From Phyllobacterium chamaecytisi (GTDB lineage Bacteria; Pseudomonadota; Alphaproteobacteria; Rhizobiales; Rhizobiaceae), in NCBI RefSeq assembly GCF_020164455.1, contig NZ_JAIQWW010000006.1, forward strand, positions 124,001 through 188,000: a DNA stretch of 64,000 nt, read 5' to 3'. This document shows, in pieces, positions 1-8,293 of this stretch. The position numbers and the translations under genes were made by a program. Each line of letters begins with the position of its first letter. Position 1 is the stretch's first letter. Under the pieces are notes generated by a model. The model did no database searches and was not told where the DNA came from. It was given only the letters and a program-made list of their open reading frames with translations.

Positions 1-1065
1 TCACCCAAATATCTCTATGGGGAGTCCTATGGCGGCATTCGCACGCCGATCGTTGCCGATATCCTGTTGAAGGCCGGCACCGGCGCTTATGACCCGGACA
101 TTTCCGGCAAGCCGACCAAAGTTCTGAACGGCATCATCCTCAACTCGCCGATACTCGATTATATGCAGGATTGCGACCATAACGAAGACCGTCCTGTAGG
201 GATGGCTTCTGTCACCTGCTCCGGCTATTTGCCCTCCTATGCCATGACCGCGAATTTTTTCAATTTGCCGCAGGCGCATAACATCGAATCCAGGGAGGTT
301 TATCTGCGATCGATGACCGACTTTACTGTCAACAGCTATATGCCGATCCTGGCAAAATACCCGGATCGGCCAACAAGTACCAAATTCGCCTCTCCTTGGA
401 TTAAATTCAGCACAGGAACGGAAGGAAAGAGCTTTTTCAACGAGCTCTATGCCAAGACCGGCATTTCCAGCAACTACTGGAAGGATCATCTTAGTCTGCT
501 AGCCGGCGAATTCAGGAAGCAACTTATCCCGGGTAAAATGCTTGGCCGCTACGATGCGCGTATGGCATTGCCCAAATCGAGCAAATATCCCGCCGACGAG
601 TATATCGACGTTGCCTTCGAGAATGAAATGAAGACCTATCTCCCCGATTTCGTCAATTATAAAACCTCATCAACCTATGCGGTAAGGGCGGACGAAGCGA
701 TCGACAACTGGGCATGGTCGCACCGGGGCTCTGCGGGCACTTTCAGCCCTGCCAGCACTGCCGATCTGATGGAAGCGCTCACCTATAGCCCCTCGCTTAA
801 ACTGCTTGTCCTGCACGGCTATCAGGATGTTGCCACGCCCGGGTTTCAAACCGAACTCAATCTGAAAGCCCTTGTCTTCCGGGCCGGAGCCAATGGTGTG
901 CCGGCCCTGACAATGCTCGACCGTACGCCGGTCAAATGGTTCGAGGGCGGGCATATGACATATAATACCGAAGAATCGCGGCAGCCACTCAAGGCCGCGC
1001 TCGATCAATATTACAACGATCCTGATTATAGCCTCCCTGCACCTGCAACAACCGTATCGAATTGA
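1..1065 (+). CDS. Serine carboxypeptidase (peptidase S10), 5'-truncated by the window edge
   Basis: The reading frame is open from the first base, so the N-terminus lies outside the window; the visible 354 residues are the C-terminal part. Residues 7-12 read GESYGG, the nucleophile-serine motif of peptidase family S10. The other two triad members are visible as Asp276 in HGYQDVATP and His318 in GGHM. S10 enzymes are alpha/beta-hydrolases that remove C-terminal residues, normally outside the cytoplasm; the leader would be upstream of the window. The stop is at 1063-1065, and a small exported EF-hand-like protein begins 10 bases later, so the two are probably co-transcribed. The family call is firm, the substrate is unknown. 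Confidence 0.88.
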   Translation, partial: SPKYLYGESYGGIRTPIVADILLKAGTGAYDPDISGKPTKVLNGIILNSPILDYMQDCDHNEDRPVGMASVTCSGYLPSYAMTANFFNLPQAHNIESREVYLRSMTDFTVNSYMPILAKYPDRPTSTKFASPWIKFSTGTEGKSFFNELYAKTGISSNYWKDHLSLLAGEFRKQLIPGKMLGRYDARMALPKSSKYPADEYIDVAFENEMKTYLPDFVNYKTSSTYAVRADEAIDNWAWSHRGSAGTFSPASTADLMEALTYSPSLKLLVLHGYQDVATPGFQTELNLKALVFRAGANGVPALTMLDRTPVKWFEGGHMTYNTEESRQPLKAALDQYYNDPDYSLPAPATTVSN

Positions 1066-1075
1066 GACTCCTTTG

Positions 1076-1474
1076 ATGAAACAGTTCACAAAATTCATGC
1101 TGGCCGGTGCAGTGGTTTTTTCCTGTCTGTCCCAGGCCAATGCCGCCGAAGAGCTCGGCGCACCTCCGCCCGAACCGGCCGGGGCGGTTCTGAGGCCCAT
1201 CACAGATGACAGCATCCGCCATGAGCTTGACCAGCGGCTGATTGATGACTTCGCTGCAGCGGCAGGCTCATCGCCTTATTTGACGTCGGAGCAGGCCAGG
1301 GCGGCAGGTTGGGGCTTCATTGCCGATCATTTTGCCGCAATCGACAGGAAGCAGCGCGGCTACGTTACGATCGACGAGGTTCAGACATTCATGGATGCCC
1401 GCACGCCGGGCGAGCCAGCGCCCGCAAGGGCGAGGGCAAATGCGGCCAAATCGACAATCCAGAAGATCGAATAG
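1076..1474 (+). CDS. Small exported EF-hand-like protein
   Basis: This 132-residue protein starts with a clear signal peptide (KxxxK, hydrophobic stretch, ANA cleavage site near residue 24). The mature part has one EF-hand-like segment, AAIDRKQRGYVTIDE, with a 12-residue loop at 90-101. Loop positions 1, 9 and 12 (Asp, Thr, Glu) fit, but positions 3 and 5 are Lys and Arg instead of acidic residues, so calcium binding by this loop is doubtful. ATG 1076 is preferred over the TTG three bases upstream. It lies 10 bases after the S10 peptidase stop and probably shares its transcript. It may be a periplasmic partner of that peptidase, but no specific function can be assigned. Confidence 0.75.
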   Translation: MKQFTKFMLAGAVVFSCLSQANAAEELGAPPPEPAGAVLRPITDDSIRHELDQRLIDDFAAAAGSSPYLTSEQARAAGWGFIADHFAAIDRKQRGYVTIDEVQTFMDARTPGEPAPARARANAAKSTIQKIE

Positions 1475-1531
1475 CACTTAAGTCGTCGACCTACGCCGAC
1501 CTCAGCATATCTTTGGGTGCCGGATGGATTT

Positions 1532-1558
1532 GCAGAGGCGGATCGTGCCCGCCTCCGC
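1532..1558. terminator. Possible shared terminator hairpin between convergent genes
   Basis: GCAGAGGCGG pairs with CCGCCTCCGC (one G-T pair) around a 7-base loop. The hairpin lies between the end of the EF-hand gene (1474) and the end of the leftward apbC gene (1564). No good T-run follows on either strand, so the terminator call is moderate. Confidence 0.5.
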
Positions 1559-1563
1559 AAGAC

Positions 1564-2796
1564 TTAGTCGAACACAATCGCCGGGGCGGCGCGTCCGCCC
1601 TTCGTCGCCGCCAGCTGGTCCCAGACTTGTGCGGCGATCTCGCGATAGGCTTGTGCCTGCGGACCGTCGGGATTGCTGACAACTATGGGCGTTCCGGCAT
1701 CGGACGTCTCGCGGATTTCCATCACCAGCGGCACCTCGCCGAGGAAGGGCACGCCAAGGCGTTCAGCCTCCTTGCGGGCGCCGCCATGGCCGAAGATGTC
1801 GTAGCGTGCGCCGGTATCCGGGGCGATGAAATAGCTCATGTTCTCGACGATGCCGAGCAGCGGCACATCCACCTTTTTGAACATGTTCAAACCCTTGCGC
1901 GCGTCGATCAGCGCGAGGTCCTGCGGTGTCGAGACGATGACCGCGCCGGCCAGCGGCACCTGCTGCGCCATGGTTAATTGCGCATCGCCGGTGCCGGGCG
2001 GCATATCAACGACCAGCACGTCGAGGTCGCCCCACTGCACCTCGCGCAACATCTGCGTCAGCGCCGACATGACCATCGGCCCGCGCCAGATCATCGGCGT
2101 TTCCTCGTCGACGAGGAAGCCGATCGACATAACCTTTAGGCCGTAGCCTTCCATGGGCTTCAGCACGCGGCCGGAGACAACCTCTGGCCTGCCATGCAGA
2201 CCAAGCAGCCGCGGCATGGAGGGCCCGTAAATATCCGCATCCAGAATGCCTACGCTGTGGCCGTTGGCCTTGAGCCCCAGCGCAAGATTGACGGCCGTCG
2301 TCGACTTGCCGACACCGCCCTTGCCCGAGGCGACGGCGATGATCGCGCCGACACCGGGAACGCCGGATTTGACCGGCGCGCCGTGGCCATGTGCATGCGC
2401 CGGTTGCGCGGGTGCACCTTGGGCTGCCGCGCCACTCTGGGCCACGACACGCGGTGGGGGAACCGCCCCCGCCGGCGCCGGACGTTGCGCCGGACGCGCT
2501 GGGGGTGTTGGGCGGGGCGGGGCATCATCGCTTGTCGGCCCGCCTTTTTTCTCGGCGGTCAACGCGACGATAGCGCCATTTACCCCCGGCATCGCCTTGA
2601 CGACACGCTCGGCGGCGGCGCGCAAAGGCTCGAGTTCCTGCGCTCGCGGCGCCGGCACGGTGATCGAGAAGAACACCTTGTTGTCGGCGATGAAAATATC
2701 GGAAACCAGCCCGAGCTCGACAATGTTGCTGTTGAAGTCCGGCCCAGTCACCGTCTTCAATTGCTCGAGCACCTGCTCCTGCGTCACGCTTGCCAT
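1564..2796 (-). CDS. apbC: Mrp/ApbC-family P-loop ATPase, cysteine-free
   Basis: The 410-residue protein has an N-terminal MIP18/DUF59-like domain (about 1-85), a Pro/Ala-rich linker (about 88-145) and a Mrp/NBP35 ATPase domain. The deviant Walker A GKGGVGKST is at 158-166, followed by DADIYGPSMPR and VVDMPPGTGD. The family loads or carries Fe-S clusters in the cytoplasm. The stretch that often carries the cluster-binding CxxC reads NMSYFIAPDTGARYDIFG here, and the whole protein contains no cysteine, so it cannot hold a cluster through its own cysteines. It is transcribed leftward alone; a palindromic repeat lies just upstream of its start. Family certain, biochemical role less so. Confidence 0.93.
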   Translation of the reverse strand: MASVTQEQVLEQLKTVTGPDFNSNIVELGLVSDIFIADNKVFFSITVPAPRAQELEPLRAAAERVVKAMPGVNGAIVALTAEKKGGPTSDDAPPRPTPPARPAQRPAPAGAVPPPRVVAQSGAAAQGAPAQPAHAHGHGAPVKSGVPGVGAIIAVASGKGGVGKSTTAVNLALGLKANGHSVGILDADIYGPSMPRLLGLHGRPEVVSGRVLKPMEGYGLKVMSIGFLVDEETPMIWRGPMVMSALTQMLREVQWGDLDVLVVDMPPGTGDAQLTMAQQVPLAGAVIVSTPQDLALIDARKGLNMFKKVDVPLLGIVENMSYFIAPDTGARYDIFGHGGARKEAERLGVPFLGEVPLVMEIRETSDAGTPIVVSNPDGPQAQAYREIAAQVWDQLAATKGGRAAPAIVFD

Positions 2797-2884
2797 TACA
2801 ATTCCATCCCTGTCATTCCCTCCACCTCAAATAGTGCAGTTGGAGCGAATCGCCAATGGTGAATTGCATCTAGGCGCAGCGCCT

Positions 2885-3002
2885 CGCCCTCCCCCTTGCG
2901 GGGAGGGAAGCTGCGCAGCAGCAGGGAGGGGTTCTTGCGGCGGCGTGAAGAAAGTCCCCTCCCCGTCGCTTCGCTCCATCCCTCCCCACAAGGGGGAGGG
3001 CG
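2885..3002. repeat. Palindromic intergenic repeat, copy 1
   Basis: The 118-bp element begins with CCCTCCCCCTT and ends with AAGGGGGAGGG. Each end is itself a hairpin (CCCTCCCC paired with GGGGAGGG over 5 bases). Inner arms read GCTGCGCAGCAGCAGGGAGG on the left and CCGTCGCTTCGCTCC on the right, around a variable core. Related copies are at 7300, 59098 and 61644. It sits between the starts/ends of two leftward genes, apbC and hutF. No open frame here is credible as a gene. Confidence 0.9.
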
Positions 3003-3035
3003 AAGAGCCAGGCAACCCGGCCAGAGACCCCGCCA

Positions 3036-4418
3036 TTAAAGTTTCTCGAGGATCGACACCAGCCGCGTCTTGTACGTCTTGTATATCGCATCCCGGTCGC
3101 GGTGGCGGCCTTCATGCACCACATGCCGCCCGGCTGACCAGACATCGCTGACTGCGTGGCGGTCGCCCGCGAAGATCCAGCCGTCGAGCAGCCGGTCGCC
3201 TTTCAGCCCCAGCAGCGCTGGATTTTCAACATCGAGCGCGATCATGTCGGCCCAAAAGCCTGGAGCAAGACTGCCCGCGTCGCGGCCGAGAGCCTGCGCA
3301 CCGCCGACGAGCGCGGTATCGTAGAGTGTGCGGCCACAGGATTTGCCGTCGACTGACAGAGTAACGCGGGACACGTCACGCAGACGCTGGCTGTATTCAA
3401 GCTGGCGCAGTTCCTCCGAGGGTGAAATACGGATGTTGGAGTCGGATCCCGTGCCAAAGCGCCCGCCTGCGGCAAGATAATTCACCCCGTCGAATATGCC
3501 GTCGCCGAGATTGGCTTCGGTGATCGGACACAGCCCGACAACCGCATCGCTTGCTGCAACCCGGCGCGTCTCCTCGGGCGTCATGTGCGTCGAATGGATC
3601 AGGCACCAGCGCTCATCGACTGGCAGATGGTCGAGCAGCCATGTCATCGAACGCTGTCCGTAAGCCGCCTGCACTTCTTCGATTTCCGGGATCTGCTCGG
3701 CAATATGAATGTGGAACGGCATGCCGCGAAAATGCTGTTCCAGCGCCTTCAGATCGCGTTCGTTGACGGCGCGGATCGAATGCGGCGCGACGCCGAAACC
3801 CGCATCGGCGCTGACAGCTTTGGCCGCTTCTTGCGCCTGCCCCGCCAGTTTCGCGTAGCGGTCGAAATCATTGCCGAAGCGCAGCTGCCCGCCCGCCAGT
3901 ACCCGTCCGTCTACGCCGCCCTGGATGTAGGCCACCGGCAACAGCGTCAGACCGATGCCGGTCGCACTCGCCGCAGCCGCGATGCGTTCGGACAATTCGC
4001 CGAGGTTCGCGTAGGGCTGCCCGCCCGGCTGGTGATGTACATAGTGAAATTCCGCAACGCTGGAATAGCCGGACTCCAGCATCTCGACGAAGGCGAAGGC
4101 GGCGATCGCCTCGATATCCTCAGGGTCCAGAATGTCGAGAAAACGGTACATGATCTCGCGCCACGTCCAGAAGCTGTCGCGCCCCGCAGGGCTGCGTGCT
4201 TCGGAAAGCCCGGCCATCGCCCGCTGGAAAGTGTGGCTGTGGAGGTTTGCCTGCGCCGGCAGCAGGACATCCACGGCGTAAGCATTGGGTGCAGTCTCGT
4301 TCCCGGCCACAACCGAGCCAATGCGGCCCGCGCTGTCGATCTCGATCAGAACATTGTTCTCCCAGCCATTCGGCGTGAGAGCTGTCCGGGCGAACACCGA
4401 TTTTCTAGCCTCAGTCAT
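3036..4418 (-). CDS. hutF: Formimidoylglutamate deiminase HutF
   Basis: HutF hydrolyses N-formimino-L-glutamate to N-formyl-L-glutamate and ammonia, the step that feeds HutG in the five-step histidine pathway. The 460-residue protein is an amidohydrolase: metal-binding HSH at 60-62 (ANLHSHTFQRAMAG), then HIHIAEQ, IHSTHMTPEE and GTGSDSNIRISP. ATG 4418 has a strong ribosome-binding site (GGGAGGAAAG) just upstream; an in-frame upstream extension to 4550 would run through the operator and is rejected. It is divergent from hutI, with the HutC-type palindrome at 4446-4459 between them. Confidence 0.95.
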   Translation of the reverse strand: MTEARKSVFARTALTPNGWENNVLIEIDSAGRIGSVVAGNETAPNAYAVDVLLPAQANLHSHTFQRAMAGLSEARSPAGRDSFWTWREIMYRFLDILDPEDIEAIAAFAFVEMLESGYSSVAEFHYVHHQPGGQPYANLGELSERIAAAASATGIGLTLLPVAYIQGGVDGRVLAGGQLRFGNDFDRYAKLAGQAQEAAKAVSADAGFGVAPHSIRAVNERDLKALEQHFRGMPFHIHIAEQIPEIEEVQAAYGQRSMTWLLDHLPVDERWCLIHSTHMTPEETRRVAASDAVVGLCPITEANLGDGIFDGVNYLAAGGRFGTGSDSNIRISPSEELRQLEYSQRLRDVSRVTLSVDGKSCGRTLYDTALVGGAQALGRDAGSLAPGFWADMIALDVENPALLGLKGDRLLDGWIFAGDRHAVSDVWSAGRHVVHEGRHRDRDAIYKTYKTRLVSILEKL

Positions 4419-4445
4419 TTCTTTCCTCCCGCCGGATTGACACGT

Positions 4446-4459
4446 TATGTATATACATA
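4446..4459. promoter_or_regulatory. Candidate HutC operator
   Basis: The perfect 14-bp palindrome TATGTATATACATA lies 28 bp upstream of the hutF start and 45 bp upstream of the hutI start. It matches the known core of HutC operators (TGTATATACA) described for histidine-utilisation repressors in proteobacteria. The cognate GntR/HutC gene is at 10554, the last gene of the rightward operon. By inference HutC bound here represses both directions until urocanate releases it. Confidence 0.85.
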
Positions 4460-4503
4460 TTAACGTTACGGGCAAGACTAAAAAAGGGAGCGGGCTGCGG
4501 CCG

Positions 4504-5697
4504 ATGAGGAAAATTCTGACCGGATTGAGGATTGCCACGCTGGAAAACACCGGCGCGCCTTATGGTCTTGTCGAAAATGGCGCGATCGGCATCGATGGCG
4601 AGCGGATCGCCTGGGTTGGACAGACGATCCCTTCCGACTGGAACGATGTCGAGCGCCAGGATTTTGGCGGCAGGCTGGCGACCCCTGCCCTCATCGATTG
4701 CCACACGCATCTGGTCTTTGGCGGTAATCGCGCCCGCGAGTTCGAGATGCGGCTCGAAGGCGCGACCTATGAGGACATCGCGCGCGCCGGCGGCGGCATC
4801 GTCTCCTCGGTCAAATCGACCAATGCCCTGAACGAAGAGGTGCTCCTTGCGCAGAGCCTGCCGCGGCTCGATACCTTGCTTGCCGAAGGCGTCTCCACCG
4901 TCGAGATAAAATCCGGCTACGGGCTGAATATCGACGCCGAGCTGAAAATGCTGCGCGTCGCGCGCCGCCTCGCCACAATGCGCCCCGTGCGCATCCGCAC
5001 AAGCTACCTTGCTGCCCATGCGACACCGCCGGAGTATAAGGGCCGGTCCGATGATTATATCTCCGAAGTCGTGCTGCCCGGTCTCGATGCCGCGCATGCG
5101 GAAGGTCTGGTCGATGCGGTGGATGGGTTCTGCGAGGGTATCGCCTTTTCGCCCGCCCAGATCGCCCGCGTTTTCGACAAGGCGAAATCGCTCGGCTTGC
5201 CGGTCAAACTCCACGCCGAACAACTCTCCAACCTTGGCGGCGCCAAGCTTGCGGCGTCGTATGGCGCCCTGTCCGCCGACCATCTCGAATACCTCGACGA
5301 GGAAGGCGCCAAGGCCATGGCGGCCGCCGGAACCGTCGCGGTGCTCCTTCCCGGCGCGTTCTATGCCTTGCGCGAAGAGCGCGCGCCCCCCGTCAAGATA
5401 TTGCGCGATGCCGGCGTCCACATCGCCGTCGCCACCGATTGCAATCCCGGCACATCGCCGCTGACTTCGCTGTTGCTGACCATGAATATGGCCTGCACGT
5501 TCTTCCGGCTTACCGTCGAAGAAGCGCTTGCCGGCGCCACGCGTGAAGCCGCACGCGCCCTTGGTTTGCATGAGGAAATCGGCACCATTGCGCCGGGCAA
5601 GCGCGCCGAAATCGCTATCTGGAACGCCGAGCAGCCGGCGGAACTCTGCTATCGCATCGGCTTCAACCCGCTCCACCAGCTCGTTTTGAAAGCATAG
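4504..5697 (+). CDS. hutI: Imidazolonepropionase HutI
   Basis: HutI opens the ring of 4-imidazolone-5-propanoate to give N-formimino-L-glutamate. The 397-residue amidohydrolase carries the metal-binding CHTH at 66-69, [24 protein letters not shown] and [13 protein letters not shown] 4504 (MRKILTG) is chosen because it has GGGAGCGGG upstream; the in-frame ATG at 4447 lies inside the HutC palindrome. It is the first gene of the rightward hut operon; hutH starts 6 bases after its stop. Confidence 0.95.
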   Translation: MRKILTGLRIATLENTGAPYGLVENGAIGIDGERIAWVGQTIPSDWNDVERQDFGGRLATPALIDCHTHLVFGGNRAREFEMRLEGATYEDIARAGGGIVSSVKSTNALNEEVLLAQSLPRLDTLLAEGVSTVEIKSGYGLNIDAELKMLRVARRLATMRPVRIRTSYLAAHATPPEYKGRSDDYISEVVLPGLDAAHAEGLVDAVDGFCEGIAFSPAQIARVFDKAKSLGLPVKLHAEQLSNLGGAKLAASYGALSADHLEYLDEEGAKAMAAAGTVAVLLPGAFYALREERAPPVKILRDAGVHIAVATDCNPGTSPLTSLLLTMNMACTFFRLTVEEALAGATREAARALGLHEEIGTIAPGKRAEIAIWNAEQPAELCYRIGFNPLHQLVLKA

Positions 5698-5703
5698 TTG
5701 ACG

Positions 5704-7242
5704 ATGACCATAACACTCCATCCCGGCGCCGTGCCGCTTGCCACTCTCGAGACGATCTACTGGCATGGCACGCCTGCAAAGCTTGATGTGTCTTTTCATG
5801 CCGGGATCGAATCGGCAGCGAAACGAATTGCAGAAATCGCCGCCGGGAATGCGCCGGTCTATGGCATCAATACCGGGTTCGGCAAACTTGCCTCGATCCG
5901 GATCGATGCTGCGGATGTCGGAACGCTGCAGCGCAATCTCATCCTCTCCCATTGCTGCGGCGTCGGCAATGCGCTGCCGGAAAACATCGTACGTCTCATC
6001 ATGTCGCTGAAGCTGATCTCGCTCGGTCGCGGCGCTTCCGGTGTGCGGCCGGAACTCATCAGCCTGATCGAAGCCATGCTGGAAAAAGGCGTGATCCCGG
6101 TCATTCCGGAGAAGGGCTCCGTCGGTGCTTCCGGTGATCTCGCGCCCCTCGCCCACATGGCTGCGGCGATGATCGGTGAAGGCGACGTCATGTTCGAGGC
6201 GAGGCAAATGCCGGCCGCCGAGGGCCTTGCCAAAGCGGGCCTCAAGCCCGTCGTGCTGGCGGCCAAGGAAGGTCTCGCGCTCATCAACGGTACGCAAGTC
6301 TCGACTGCTCTTGCACTTGCGGGGCTGTTTCGCGCCCACCGCGCTGGTCAATCGGCACTGATCACCGGTGCGCTTTCCACGGACGCTGCCATGGGTTCGT
6401 CAGCACCGTTCCACCCCGATATCCACACATTGCGCGGTCATCGCGGTCAGATCGATACGGGCACGGCGCTTCGGCGGCTGCTCGAAAACTCGCCCATTCG
6501 CGAGAGCCATATCGAGGGTGACGAACGTGTGCAGGATCCCTATTGCATCCGCTGCCAGCCGCAGGTGGACGGCGCCTGCCTCGACCTGTTGCGCATGGCG
6601 GCGCGTACGCTCGAAATCGAGGCCAACGCCGTTACCGACAATCCGCTGGTGCTCAGCGATGGCTCCGTCGTCTCGGGCGGCAACTTCCACGCAGAGCCGG
6701 TGGCCTTTGCTGCCGACCAGATCGCACTCGCCATTTGTGAAATCGGCGCGATAGCCCAGCGCCGCATCGCCCTTCTGGTCGATCCGGCCTTGAGCTACGG
6801 CCTGCCCGCGTTCCTTGCCAGAAAGCCTGGCCTCAACTCTGGCCTGATGATTGCAGAAGTCACATCCGCCGCGCTCATGTCGGAAAACAAGCAGATGTCA
6901 CATCCGGCATCCGTGGATTCAACGCCGACCTCGGCCAATCAGGAAGATCATGTATCGATGGCCTGCCATGGCGCGCGCCGCCTGTTGCAGATGACGGACA
7001 ATCTGTTCTCGATCATCGGCATCGAGGCGCTGACCGCCGCACAGGGGATCGACCTGCGCGAACCCTTGCAGACCAGCCCGGAACTCACCCGCGCGCATGG
7101 CGTTATTCGGGTCGCAGTGCCAACACTCGACGAGGACCGCTATATGGCGCCGGACTTGAAGGCCGTTTCCGATCTCGTCGCTTCGGGCGCGCTCAATGCC
7201 GCGATTTCTCCTGATATTCTGCCGGTTCTGAGTGTTGAATGA
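5704..7242 (+). CDS. hutH: Histidine ammonia-lyase HutH
   Basis: HutH deaminates L-histidine to trans-urocanate, the entry step of the pathway. The 512-residue protein contains the Ala142-Ser143-Gly144 triad ([15 protein letters not shown]) that cyclises to the MIO electrophile, the catalytic-site YGINTGFG near residue 53, and the downstream QEDHVSM segment. ATG 5704 is preferred over TTG 5698. Length and motifs are normal for the family. A palindromic repeat follows before hutG, so the downstream genes are separated by about 247 bases. Confidence 0.97.
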   Translation: MTITLHPGAVPLATLETIYWHGTPAKLDVSFHAGIESAAKRIAEIAAGNAPVYGINTGFGKLASIRIDAADVGTLQRNLILSHCCGVGNALPENIVRLIMSLKLISLGRGASGVRPELISLIEAMLEKGVIPVIPEKGSVGASGDLAPLAHMAAAMIGEGDVMFEARQMPAAEGLAKAGLKPVVLAAKEGLALINGTQVSTALALAGLFRAHRAGQSALITGALSTDAAMGSSAPFHPDIHTLRGHRGQIDTGTALRRLLENSPIRESHIEGDERVQDPYCIRCQPQVDGACLDLLRMAARTLEIEANAVTDNPLVLSDGSVVSGGNFHAEPVAFAADQIALAICEIGAIAQRRIALLVDPALSYGLPAFLARKPGLNSGLMIAEVTSAALMSENKQMSHPASVDSTPTSANQEDHVSMACHGARRLLQMTDNLFSIIGIEALTAAQGIDLREPLQTSPELTRAHGVIRVAVPTLDEDRYMAPDLKAVSDLVASGALNAAISPDILPVLSVE

Positions 7243-7299
7243 TGAACGTTGACCTTTCACTTTCCATCGCTACGTCTGACGCAACGTTGGCCGCCCTTA

Positions 7300-7409
7300 C
7301 CCTCCCCCTTGTGGGGAGGGACGGAGCGAAGCGACGGGGTGGGGTTTTTCTAAATGAAGCAAGTCCCCTCCCGGCTGCTTCGCAGCCACCCTCCCCACAA
7401 GGGGGAGGG
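7300..7409. repeat. Palindromic intergenic repeat, copy 2, inverted, inside the hut operon
   Basis: This 110-bp copy has the same outer arms as copy 1 (CCCTCCCCCTTG ... CAAGGGGGAGGG), but the inner arms are swapped: ACGGAGCGAAGCGACGGGG is on the left and the GCTGC-type arm on the right. It is therefore in the opposite orientation to the other three copies. It lies in the hutH-hutG intergenic space and would be transcribed in the hut mRNA as a strong compound hairpin. Confidence 0.9.
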
Positions 7410-7489
7410 CAAAGGCAGCACCGTTTGCTCCGTTCTGGCAGATTTCCGAATGACATAAGTTCAGCCAACAACAATCTGGATATAGCCCG

Positions 7490-8293
7490 ATGAGCGCCGT
7501 TGACGTCAAACAGGGATCATCCCCGATCATTCTCGGCTTTCCGCACACGGGGACCGAGGTGCCCGCCGACATTCACGCCCGGCTCAACGAAACTGGCCAG
7601 ATGCTCGCCGATACAGACTGGCACATCGACAAGCTGTATGATGGCTTGCTGCCAGAGGTCACGACCGTCCGCGCGACCTTTCATCGCTACGTCATCGATG
7701 CCAATCGCGATCCCTCGGGGGTCAGTCTTTACCCAGGCCAAAATACCACCGGTCTCATTCCCGACACAGATTTCGACGGCAAACCGATATGGCGCGATGG
7801 CGAGAAGCCGACGGCCGCGGACATCGAATACCGGCTGAAACAGTTCCACAGCCCTTATCATGTGGCACTGGCCAAGGAGATCGAGCGCGTGCACGAAGCC
7901 CACGGCCTCGTCGTTCTTTACGACTGCCATTCCATACGTTCGCACATCCCGTTTCTCTTCCAGGGCAAACTTCCGGATTTCAACATCGGCACCAATGAGG
8001 GCAATAGCTGTTCCCCGGAAATCGCCTCGGCAGTGGGCCGGATCGCCTTTGCGGCGCGCGGTTATGACGCCGTCATCAACGGCCGGTTCAAGGGTGGCTG
8101 GACGACGCGGCACTATGGACAACCAAAGCTCGGCATCCACGCCATTCAGATGGAACTGACGCAGTCCTCGCATCTGACGAAGGAAGCGCCGCCTTTCGCC
8201 TATGACGAGGCCAAAGCCGAACGGCTCCGCAAGCACCTCAAAGACATTCTCGAAATCATCCAACTGACGGCCGTAAAACTGGGGAGCAAATAA
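7490..8293 (+). CDS. hutG: N-formylglutamate deformylase HutG
   Basis: HutG hydrolyses N-formyl-L-glutamate to glutamate and formate, completing the HutF branch of histidine breakdown. The 267-residue protein shows family features: [12 protein letters not shown] near the N-terminus, [24 protein letters not shown] and [17 protein letters not shown] 7490 is used. Its stop TAA overlaps the hutU ATG by one base, so the two are translationally coupled. Confidence 0.94.
   Translation: MSAVDVKQGSSPIILGFPHTGTEVPADIHARLNETGQMLADTDWHIDKLYDGLLPEVTTVRATFHRYVIDANRDPSGVSLYPGQNTTGLIPDTDFDGKPIWRDGEKPTAADIEYRLKQFHSPYHVALAKEIERVHEAHGLVVLYDCHSIRSHIPFLFQGKLPDFNIGTNEGNSCSPEIASAVGRIAFAARGYDAVINGRFKGGWTTRHYGQPKLGIHAIQMELTQSSHLTKEAPPFAYDEAKAERLRKHLKDILEIIQLTAVKLGSK

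Noticed and set aside
2827..3151. Several short frames with Ser/Pro/Gly-rich translations over the repeat copies (also 7239-7493, 58951-59275)
   Set aside because: They arise from the palindromic repeats, which read through in several frames; similar peptides appear on both strands at each copy.
5761..5785. Sigma-54 promoter-like TGGCACG near the hutH start
   Set aside because: The spacing to the TGC element is too short for a -24/-12 promoter and it lies within coding sequence.
4411..6351. Long open frame of 646 codons on the minus strand
   Set aside because: It is antisense to hutI and hutH, which have clear catalytic motifs. The translation has no family features and reflects the high GC codon use of the real genes.
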